From: Funneliformis mosseae
Lineage: Eukaryota > Glomeromycota > Glomeromycetes > Glomerales > Glomeraceae
Assembly (NCBI GenBank): GCA_910592005.1
Contig: CAJVPP010001123.1
Span: 1 to 22,576, forward strand
Direction of reading: 5' to 3'
DNA: 22,576 nucleotides
The notes beneath the pieces were generated by a model, which saw only the letters and a program-made list of their open reading frames with translations, was not told the DNA's origin and searched no databases. Position 1 is the stretch's first letter, and every line of letters starts with the position of its first letter. The position numbers and the translations under genes are program-made. Below, piece after piece: positions 8,956 through 18,140 of the stretch.

Positions 8956-10418
8956 GAAAATATAGATCGTTTTCATTTAAGCATTTATTATATTAAATCT
9001 ATTATATTAAATTTATAAGAATTATGTATGTTTATGGATGTTAGGTCTCCTTTCAGTATTCGCTCATGAGCTTTTCATTTCAATTTTTTTATGTTTTCCT
9101 TTACTTTATAATTTTTTTTTTAAAAAAATAAAATTCTTTAAGCTTTACTTTCGATAAAAATACAAAAATAAAACACACAACGTTTCATAAATTATCTTAA
9201 TTGTAAAAATAAAAAAAAAATTTCTTAAACACACTAAAAGAATGAACGAAAATTTGATAATCCGACTTGAATTTTACGTTATTTGAAAAACACATGAACC
9301 CAAACCAACAAAAAGAAATTTTGTAACGCGCAAAAAAAAAATCTGCGGAGCATCAACCCTTTCTCAAGAAATAAACCGTTTTAGGAGATTCCTGTATGCG
9401 ATATTTTAAATTTGTAGATCGGTTATTTCATTGATGCGTACCTAAATAAATCATAACCCTGGAATCAAACGTTTCGACTAATGTGGACGGAAAATCCTTA
9501 AAGTTAGATTTTTCAATGAAATACTCCTGCAGCAATTAATATATCGTATCAAATGATGTTTCATTTAAATGGAAGCTCACGGGTAAAACCCGTTGATGTA
9601 GTAGTACCAAGTACCATTTGCAAAACGGGGAAACCATTCATGTGTGTATTTTTATTGTTTTGATAAACCTGATGCTTGCATATGATATAAAGTTTAATCT
9701 AATTATCCGTAATAGTGTTCTTGTTATTCAAATACATGTGTGATAACGTAACGTTAATTCAACATGTCACTTTTATAATGCCCACCGAGAGGTTTCTAAA
9801 TGTGCATTGCCGGGCAACCGTTATTGTGGCTTTACTCTAATTTTTATTCGATAAGGAGCTTTAAATAATAATCTCCTCTTTGTAAATTTTCGGAGATCTG
9901 AGAATTTACGGAAGTAGTTTATATTTCCATTAGGCTAGTTCATAATGAATGTTAGAACTTGTTACTGTATTAAAAAACTTTATTTTTAATGCAATGGAAT
10001 ATCCCTATTTGAACATAAATAACATCACAACAGCCGTACGACATTACGTAACTATTACGTAACTCTGGATAATCTTATTGCTCACGGCCAATCAGATCAT
10101 ACTCTTTCACGAATTTCTTCATTAACTTTACAGCGTGCCCCTTGATCATAATACTTGATTGTACAAGAATTTCACTCATATTTGGCGCATTACTTTGATA
10201 ATTTTGTCACATTTTATGTAATACGTAGTGAAGTGACATGAGAATAAAATGTTTAAATGATGACGGAATTACGAGCTTCGAATCAAATTTACTCGACACG
10301 AATGATTTTAGTGGATTCCTGCTCGTTTGTCTATTATATTAGGATGACGATCAATGATATGCGATTATAGCAATAAAATAAAATAAATCAATATAAAAAT
10401 GAATCAAAGTCTATATAT
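8956..10418. other. Intergenic region, no gene seen
   Basis: No coding frame, tRNA or mobile element is supported. Small items are a repeated ttatattaaat unit near 8985-9015, a short hairpin acgggtaaaacccgt near 9579-9593, and a tandem pair of TTACGTAA sites at 10043-10064. Confidence 0.5.
10043..10064. promoter_or_regulatory. Tandem pair of TTACGTAA palindromes
   Basis: The 11-base unit attacgtaact occurs twice in direct succession. Each copy contains the palindrome TTACGTAA, a bZIP-type half-site pair. The centres are 11 bases apart, about one helical turn. No adjacent gene start is known, so a regulatory role is inferred from the pattern only. Confidence 0.3.
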
Positions 10419-10489
10419 ACAGTACACTGTAATATTTCGAGAAATATTATAATATATTATAATATGACGAATATCAGCTGACTATTCGT
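10419..10489. repeat. Four back-to-back palindromes
   Basis: Consecutive inverted repeats are acagtacactgt (10419-10430), aatatttcgagaaatatt (10431-10448), the perfect palindrome attataatatattataat (10446-10463), and a 23-base one at 10467-10489 with arms acgaata and tattcgt around tcagctga. Together they could form a chain of hairpins or cruciforms. Confidence 0.7.
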
Positions 10490-12217
10490 TTGTATCTCAT
10501 CCAATAAGAAAAAAGTTTTGGTCCTTATAAATATTGCGCAAGATCTGCAAAAAAAAAAAATCTTTTCAAAAAAAAGTCTTCGGATTGTTCCTATCTATAT
10601 TTCAGATTCCTCTGTTAAAAGTCATAAAAATCTTACAATTTCAGAATTGTTTATATCACGAAAACCATGATTTATTTTTAAAAAATCTTAATTTGGATTT
10701 TATCAAGACTTTTGTCAGATGTTGGATTAATAAAACTCAAAATGATTAAAGTATTAATATTATTTGCACAAGATGGTAATAAAGGTTTTTATTTTAAATA
10801 GTCAATCTATATATGAATTAGAATAAAACATGAAAATGATATTCAAAGCCTTTTTTTTGAAATCTTAAATTTTTTTTCAGAAAATCAAAAACAAAAAAAA
10901 ATTTATTATAATCATAAAATTTTGATTTTTAATTGAGTGTACTTCAAATTTATAAAATATTTGAAATATTACCATTTAATGATACATTAGAGTTAGTTTA
11001 GTTGATTAGATTTCAAAAGATATCAAGGTATTATAAATTTTTTGTTATCAAATCAAATATTTATATTTAAAGTATTAACTCTTTAAAATATCAAATCAAT
11101 TTTTTATTCACTTTTATTTCTTTTAAATTTAATTTTTCAGGATTTAAAAACTTTGACTTAATAAATATTTGGTTGATTAATAAGAGTTGTATCTGCTATA
11201 GAGTCAAAAACTCATAAAATAATATATCACATGATTTTATTAATAAAAAAAAATTTATCAAAGAAATTACAAATATTAAAAATTAGAAAATAACTAATTA
11301 AATAGAGGATTATAATAGATAAACTAACTGAAATTATTGGTTAAACTATTATAATCATGCTGATTTTGATGGACTGATATATTTTGCTAATAGCTAGATA
11401 TCAAATATAATTGTAAATATATATAAACTTTTTATACTTTTCAAATATTATTATTATAACAATATTAATTTAAAGTATGATCTTATGTGACTGATACAAT
11501 AAACTAGTTATTAACTAGAGTAAATAAAATATCATGTTACTCCTTTAGGATAATTGATATTTACCTTTTTAACTAATAACTATTACTTATATATTATGAA
11601 ATACAAATTATATTATATAGGACAATCATATAATAAGTAATACAAATATAATATAAGATATAAATAAATCATAGAATATGAAAAAATATATTACTGAAAT
11701 TATAAAGAAAGAAAAGTTTATAATAAAATACTTGGAATAAAAAAAAACATAATGACCTTCAAATATATATAAAGATTATATAAAATCTCAAATAAAAGAA
11801 ATTAAAAAATGAGATTATAGAATATTTATATAATCTATATTACTAAAAAAAAAAAATAATAAAAATAATAAAAAGGAATAAAAATACATATAGAAAAATA
11901 AAATAAAGAGAAAAATTATTTATTTAAAATATAAGAAAAGTAAAAAATAAAAAAAGATAATTATTAGAAATGAAAAAAAGAAAAAAAGAAGAAGAAATTC
12001 TAAATAAAAATGTCAAAATAATATATATAATAAAAATGTATAATAATAATATGTAATTATAATAATATAATTAGAAATAGAAATATAAAATGATAAAAAA
12101 AATATGAAATATTGAAGAATTAAAATGAAATTATAAAATAATAAACAAAAATTAAAAATAATATAGTTGCAAAGCAAAACTCTAAACTCATTTGGTAAAA
12201 ATTAAAATATTTGAGAA

Positions 12218-12320
12218 ATTATTTTGACAGTATTGATGGATTTTGATAAGTTTTGACAGATTTTGATAGGTTTCAAAAGTTTAACAGTTTTAATAATAAC
12301 TTTGTGAATTTTGATAGTTT
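12218..12320 (+). repeat. Degenerate ttttgayag minisatellite
   Basis: Units such as ttttgacag, ttttgataag, ttttgacaga and ttttgatagg recur at about 10-14 base intervals. The same ttttgayag motif appears again at 13,120-13,220, so this may be a dispersed repeat family eroded by mutation. Confidence 0.45.
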
Positions 12321-13061
12321 AACAAGTTTATTGTATCACAATATAGAATACAGAATATAAAAACGTTTTTTTTATTTTTTTATTTTAAATTAGAATAAAG
12401 TTTTCATAATAATATATTATTTATCGAACAGTTTTAAATTTGAAAGCATTAGTACTTATTGAAGAATTAAAAAAAATTATTTTTGAAGAAAATAATGATA
12501 AAGGTTAGAATCAGATTTATTTTTATATCTGAATTTATTAAACTTCCATTTAAATGCATTTCTAATTTATCTCATTTATTTAATATAAGAAATGATTATA
12601 TAAAGATTGTCTAAAATAATTTTAAAATATATAAAAAAAAAATATTGGTGTTAATTGATATTAAGAAATTTCTAATTATTTGATTGATACTGATATTTCT
12701 AAAATTTTCAAACAATCTAACATTACTGATAAACTAAAATTTATATTTTGCAACTTTTGAAATTAGCTGTAATGCTATAATAAATGAATCATTTAATTAT
12801 TATGTTATATAAGAATTTTGTTCTAATTTCTATAATATGATTTTTAAATAAAAATTTAATAAATAAATACTATTATGAGTTTAAATGAAGAAATATAAGA
12901 GATAAATAATATAACTAGACTTGATTAAATTTATTATTATTTTTTTATTTTTTATAAAAAAGAAAGTAATCTTTGCTATATACGATTTACTCATATTATT
13001 AAACAAAAATAGTAAATTTTTAAATTTAAAAATTGTATTTTAATATTAGAAGGTTTCGATG

Positions 13062-13230
13062 AGTTTTGCCATCTGTTATAACTTTCACAATTTTGTCTTT
13101 AATAAAAATATTTAGCAAAATATTTTGACAGGTTCTGCTATTTATCGAAACTTTTGCCACTTTCAAAATTTTCATAATTTTGTTTTTAATAAAAATATTT
13201 AGCAAAAAGTTTTGATAGATTTCAATTTTG
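13062..13230 (+). repeat. Direct duplication, unit about 87 bases
   Basis: The block at about 13,084-13,137 (opening ttcacaattttgtctttaat) recurs at about 13,171-13,223 (opening ttcataattttgtttttaat) with a shared core of aaaaatatttagcaaaa. Upstream ttttgcca motifs repeat in register. Several of the differences are C/T or G/A changes. Confidence 0.65.
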
Positions 13231-13329
13231 ATATCTGTTAAAATCTCTGGATTTTACTCAGTAACCTTAAAAAATAAAAATATAAAATCAAACAAGTATA
13301 GTAATTAATTAGAAATCTAAAAATAAATC

Positions 13330-13590
13330 TAAAATAATATTATAAAAATATTAAAAGAAATAAAAATAAAAATAAAAATAAGAATCAGAAATAGAAATAA
13401 AAATGATAATTAGTAATAGAAATAAGAATGAATTAGAAATAAAAATAAGAAATAAGAATAAAGAATTAAAAATTAAAAGAATGATTTATAGAATTAATCA
13501 ATATTAATTTATTATAAATAGGAATATAATTTTATCTTAAAAAAGTAATTATTTTTAATCTTGATAATAAAACTATATAATAATTACCTT
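13330..13590 (+). repeat. Left arm of a distant inverted repeat, agaaataagaat-rich
   Basis: A purine-rich degenerate array of agaaataagaat-type units at about 13,340-13,465 is followed by a unique block (13,466-13,539). That block matches the reverse complement of 20,456-20,529 at about 62 of 74 positions by hand count. The purine-rich array also has its mirror image at 20,540-20,720. The pair may be the ends of one element family in opposite orientation. Confidence 0.6.
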
Positions 13591-13769
13591 AGATTAATAA
13601 AAGAATTTTAAGATAAAAATATGTATAATATTATATTTATATATTAATTTTATTACTGTTTTATATTTTGTTTAAAATGAATAATAATATTTAAAATATA
13701 GAATAATAAAAATAAAATATAAAAAAAATAAAATAAAAAAATAAAAATAAAAATAATCTAATAGATCTA

Positions 13770-13941
13770 CAGTCAACTCTTGTTATAACGAACTCTATGT
13801 CCTAGACCTCAACTTTGCTATAAGGTTATAGTGAAGATTTTAAGAGATTTGATTGGTCAATTCACTATAACAAGAGTATTTTTATTATATTTGTTCAAAA
13901 AATTCGTTATATCAAAAATTCGCTATATTAAGAGTTGACTG
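13770..13941. mobile_element. Pogo/Tigger-like MITE, 172 bp, TA target duplication
   Basis: The ends are inverted repeats: the left begins cagtcaactcttgttataac and the right, read on the minus strand, begins cagtcaactcttaatatagc. TA flanks both sides (13768-13769 and 13942-13943), the target-site duplication of Tc1/mariner-pogo elements. An internal inverted repeat pairs ttatagtgaa (13826-13835) with ttcactataa (13861-13870), and tataacgaa-like subterminal motifs repeat. There is no coding capacity, so it would move only with a transposase supplied in trans. It keeps several CpG sites while its surroundings have almost none, suggesting a younger insertion. Confidence 0.85.
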
Positions 13942-14665
13942 TAAAAAGCAAATTAAAATATGAATAAAAAAAAAGATAATAAAGAATAATTACAATAATA
14001 AAAGATAAAAAAGAATAATAATAAAATGATAATAATAAAAATAAAAAGTAATAAACTAGAATAAATAATAATAATAAATAATAATAATAAACAATAATAA
14101 AAAATAATAACAAAGAATAAAAAAAATATAAATGAAAAGAAAAATACAATCAGCTCTAAATAAAATAATTCTATTTAAACTAAAAATTTGTTATATTAAA
14201 CTATATATTATAGAATTAATTATTTTATAATTAATTAAACTGAATATAATAAATTTATATAATAATATATTATATACTATATTTGAATTAATCTTAACTA
14301 AACATATATATTAAGCTATACATTTAATAAATTGAATGATTACATAATTTTAAAATTTAGCATATGAGATTGTATAATTGAAAAATGTTACACTATAAAA
14401 TTTATAAAATATGTATAATCTATTTTGTAATATAAGATAACCTTTTATATAAAACACAAAAAATTTGCATAAAAACTTTAATATATTAAGAAAAAAGATT
14501 ATTTTTTTTTGCTTTATAAAACATAAAATTTATGAATAAAAGAAAATATTAATTTTATATAAAAATACTAACTTTTAATATAATAAATTGATAAATTTTA
14601 TTGTTATAAAGTGATCATGTATCTGTATTTTTATTATAAATTTTATATATTAAACTAGAATTTTG
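13942..14665. other. Low-complexity A-rich DNA
   Basis: A/G-skewed ataataaaa repeats run to about 14,150, followed by A/T-only sequence. The minus-strand open frame at about 13,928-14,149 is poly-Tyr/Leu/Phe created by the repeat and is not a gene. Nothing else is recognised. Confidence 0.6.
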
Positions 14666-14890
14666 AATAAGTTAAGTTGAGTTGAGTTTAAAGATTAACT
14701 CTATTCAACTTATTTTTTTGATTTAAGTTAAATTAAGTTTATTTTATAAAATCTTTTAATTTAATTTGATTTAAATTATATAAAATTTAAACCTGATTCA
14801 ATTTGATTTAACTTGATTTTAAACTAATTCAATTTTGACTTGAATTTATTCAAATTGAGTCAAGTTCAAATTAAATTTTGAGTCAATTTT
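14666..14890. repeat. Degenerate gagttga/tcaactt array with hairpin
   Basis: The block opens with a hairpin whose arms aataagttaagttgagtt and aactctattcaacttatt pair at about 15 of 18 positions. Loosely repeated ttgatttaa, tcaattttga and gagtcaa motifs follow on both strands. A second array of the same kind lies at 16,110-16,275. Confidence 0.5.
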
Positions 14891-15139
14891 AAATTAATTT
14901 ATAAATAATTAAATATAAAAAAATTTATACTTATCCTTATTCATGAAAATGAAAGATCTACTTCTAAAAAAATAAAGTAAATTAAATAAACATTTAAAAA
15001 ACCTTAAAAAATATTTCTAAAGTATACTTATCTTAAAGAGTTACTTCTAAATTAATAAAAAATAAATAAAAAAATAAATAAAATGAAGTAAAAAAAATAA
15101 AATAAAAAAAATAAAAAAGATTAGAAGAAAGTAGGGAAT

Positions 15140-15480
15140 AAACTAAAATTGTAAAAGTTCTTAATCTTTAGCTTGATGAAACTTGCCTAAATAAGAATTA
15201 TAAAAAAATATTCACTAGAAAATGGCGAAGGCCATTGTGAAGTCTGAAGTGTAAAAGGTATAGGAATGTGGTGGAAATGTGAAGAAAATATTCTGGGGAT
15301 ATAATGTAAAAAAATTTTTTTGTCACAATATTACGCATCTGTTCACTAAATAATATCTCCTTCAAACAGTTTATATTCAAAAGATTGCTTCATATAAAGA
15401 ACTTGTAAAGGTTACAAGAAAGGAAGCTTGAAGAAGGACGACTAATTTTATTAATATTGGAAGAAGACACAATTTAACAT
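15140..15480. other. Island of more balanced base composition, no gene recognised
   Basis: Inside the A/T desert this stretch regains G and C (for example atggcgaaggccattgtgaa near 15,222). A 60-codon minus-strand frame at 15,198-15,380 is open but resembles no family. The plus strand also reads partly open with isolated stops. It may be a remnant of a gene or transposon; neither strand is convincing. Confidence 0.3.
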
Positions 15481-15641
15481 AACAGTATGAAGCGTTAAAA
15501 AAAATAGGAATAAAGCATTAAAATATTATTTTAATTTACATTTCTTAGAAAAAATGGCAATACAAATAAAAAAATATAAAGCAAAATTTTTTTTTTAATG
15601 TAAAAAGTTTTTAAATAAATTTGATAAGATTTGGGAAATGA

Positions 15642-15767
15642 TCACGAGCAACATTGACAAACACAGTAACTGAATGTCATCGTCTCATAGGTCAAGTGGG
15701 CAGACAGAATGATATTTTGTGTCACTGAGTCTAAATCATAATAGTCCTTTGCTACACTCTGAACTAA
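15642..15767 (-). pseudogene. Possible exon remnant with splice-acceptor-like boundary
   Basis: The minus strand has a T-rich tract ending in AG at 15,768-15,769. An open frame of 41 codons of normal complexity follows, including SVTQNIILSAHLTYETMTF, and ends at a TGA (15,642-15,644). CpG and G/C are locally higher than in the flanks. No upstream exon or protein family is recognised, so this could be an exon relic or chance. Confidence 0.25.
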
Positions 15768-15775
15768 CTAAAGAA

Positions 15776-16109
15776 AAAAATTAATATAAATAAAAAATTA
15801 AAAAAAAAATCAAATAAAAAAATAATAAAAAAGTAAAAAATTAAATTAAAAGATGAAAAGATTAAGTAGAAGGAAAAGAAAAAATAAATAAATAAAAATT
15901 AATATCAAGAATGAAAAATAATAATAATAAAAAAAAAATTAATTAAAAATGAAAAATTAAAAAAATAAAAAAATTAAAATTAAAAAATGAAATCAAAAAA
16001 AACTTAAAAAAATAATAAAAATAAAAAGATAAAATTAAAAAATCAAAAAAAATCAAATAAAAATATAATAAAAAAATAATAAGAAAAAATCAGAAGAAAA
16101 AAAAGTCAA
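15776..16109. repeat. A-rich low-complexity tract
   Basis: The plus strand is made of aaaaat, aaattaaaaa and aataaaa units with a strong purine bias and no coding potential. Confidence 0.7.
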
Positions 16110-16275
16110 TTAAATTAATTTGAATTTAATTTAAGTTTAAATTAAGTTGATTTAAATATTTAATTTGATTTGAATTTAGCATAGCTCACAAATAATTGAA
16201 TTAAAAAAAATATAAACTCAACTTGATTTAAATTTGACTCAGCTTATCTAACTTATAAGTTAACTCAACTCATTT
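16110..16275. repeat. Second degenerate tcaactt/gagttga array
   Basis: Motifs ttgatttaaat, aactcaacttgattt, tgactcagctt and ttaactcaactcattt echo the 14,666-14,890 block in the opposite sense at the outer end. The two arrays bracket about 1.2 kb that contains both balanced-composition islands. Confidence 0.45.
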
Positions 16276-16645
16276 AGAACTTTATATTAAAAAGTTTAGT
16301 ATAAAATATAATTATCATATAATAATTTACTTTATATTAAATTAAATTTTTTGGAATAATAAGTTCATTATATTCAGAGTTAATTATATAAATAGAAAAA
16401 ATATAAATTGAAAAGATAAAGAATATGAATACAAAAATAATATACATAATATAAAATAAGAATAATATAAAGATAAAAGATAACATATATAAAGTAAAAT
16501 AAAGAAGAATAATAATGAAAAATAACTTATTTAAATAATATAAGAAAAAATATTAAATAATAAAAGAAAATAATAATAAAGAGAAAAATATGATCAATAT
16601 TAAAAATATAATTTAAAAAAAAAGTAATATATCAAATATATAAAG

Positions 16646-16858
16646 TTTAAATAAATAAAAATTATTTATAAAACTAATCCTTTTAATGATAAGTAATAGA
16701 ATATATTAAATATATATAGTTTTTATTAAAGCTATTAAATTTTAAAATATCATATATTTATAAAATACAGATTTTAATGATTATATTATTTAATATATTT
16801 CTGTCACTTACTATAAAAAGGATTTGTTTTATAAATTAATTTTTATTATTTAAATAGA
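16646..16858. repeat. Inverted repeat with arms of about 67-70 bases
   Basis: The left arm (16,646-16,712) and right arm (about 16,788-16,858) are near reverse complements, with a shared core of ttataaaac, aatcctttt, taagt and atattaaata. About 75 bases separate them. Outside the arms the plus strand is purine-rich on the left (from about 16,380) and pyrimidine-rich on the right (to about 17,330), so the symmetry extends over several hundred bases more. Confidence 0.7.
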
Positions 16859-17790
16859 TTTATATTTGTTATATTATTTATTTTCTTTATTTATATTATA
16901 AGTTTATTCATTTATATTTTATTTTTTTTTATTTATAAAGTTCTTTCTTTTTATTTTATATTTTTTTCTTTAAAGCTTATATCTTTCTATTTCATGATTT
17001 ATATTTTTATTTAATGTTCTATATTTTATTTTATATTTTTCTTTATATTATTTTTTAATATATTTTATCTTTTCTATTTCATAAAATATTTTTTATTCTT
17101 ATTTATAAATTCTTTTTATTTTAAATTTTCTTATTTATTAATCATAAATATTTGCTATTATATTTTTTTTATTTTCTATTAAACTTTTACTTAAATATTT
17201 TCTATTTTTTTATTTTATCTAATTTTTTGAAAAAATTCATATTTAATTTCTAATATTTTAAAATATCAGAGGTAAAGATTCAAATATTTCTTTTAAATAT
17301 TTTCTTTATAAATTTTTTTTATATTATTTTTTTCTTAATTAATCTTATTATTTTTAAATAAATTAAATTATGATAATAAAAATTGATAAATAAATATAAT
17401 ATTTATCTCATTTTATATCTAAATATTTAATAATATTATATATTTTCTTATAGTTTTTAAATAAAAATAAAATTTTATAATTCAATAAATCTCATAAGAA
17501 TTAATATAGGTTGATTGCTAGGAAAATTAGGTTCTGAAAACTTTTTAACAAAATTGAGATTTTTATTGCATTTTAGTTTTTGAAGTTATTAGATTAAAAT
17601 GTATTAAGCTTTTTATTTTAGTCAAAAATTTCTCAAAATCTGATTTTTCTAGAAACACTCTTATATAATAAAGAGGTTTTTATAATATCATTATTAATAT
17701 TAATATTAAAGAGATTATTAATGTTAATATTATTATATTTATATATTAATAAAAGATTAATAATAATTATTATCTAAAACTAATTTATTA
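16859..17790. other. Pyrimidine-skewed A/T DNA, no gene
   Basis: T-rich tttatattt-type sequence runs to about 17,340, then mixed A/T. A slightly more complex block at about 17,505-17,675 may be a relic of a repeat. An attaatatt-rich stretch precedes the Tigger element. No coding frame is supported. Confidence 0.5.
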
Positions 17791-18140
17791 CAGTTAAAAG
17801 TTCTCTATAACAAATCTTGAATTCTAGAGGTTACGATTTGTTATAATGAAAAATTCAAATAAATAGCTTACTGAACTTTAAGTGATTATTTGTTATATTG
17901 CAATATTGAAAATTGTATCTAAATTTAGTATATTGATTATTAATTATATAATACAAATATAAGGGGTAACAAACAGATTCAAAGGTCATTATCAAATTCA
18001 AATTTCATAATTTATATATAGAAGGTCAATTAGTAATTAATTTAATTGGATATAAATTTAACACAACTTTATTATAAAATGTTCAATTACGTTTTCACTA
18101 ACTCATTATAGTACAAATAAACTATTAAAAAAATACTTTG

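Larger units (their letters stand above)
10750..13300. other. Very AT-rich, gene-free DNA with degenerate repeats
   Basis: The sequence is nearly all A and T with almost no CpG and dense stops in every frame. A purine-skewed low-complexity tract occupies about 11,690-12,160. A hairpin with arms tattacttatatattatg and its near complement lies at 11,581-11,642. Between about 12,600 and 12,950 the plus strand has fragments that could be decayed coding sequence (for example FATFEISCNAIINESFNYY), but no family is recognised. Confidence 0.5.

Noticed and set aside
9777..9820. Possible tRNA or structured RNA around tgcccaccgag and gccgggca
   Set aside because: The outer arms pair but there is no T-loop, anticodon arm or internal promoter; it is only a weak hairpin.
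10534..10749. Plus-strand 71-codon frame after the palindrome cluster
   Set aside because: It begins at TTG, is Lys/Leu/Phe-rich as expected from A/T DNA, and matches no family I know.
13340..13470. CRISPR-like or telomere-like array from the regular agaaataagaat units
   Set aside because: The units are too short and irregular, have no spacers, and lack the telomeric G-rich pattern; this is a degenerate low-complexity repeat.
13928..14149. Minus-strand 73-codon frame rich in Tyr, Leu and Phe
   Set aside because: It is the translation of an ataataaaa simple repeat and begins inside the MITE end.
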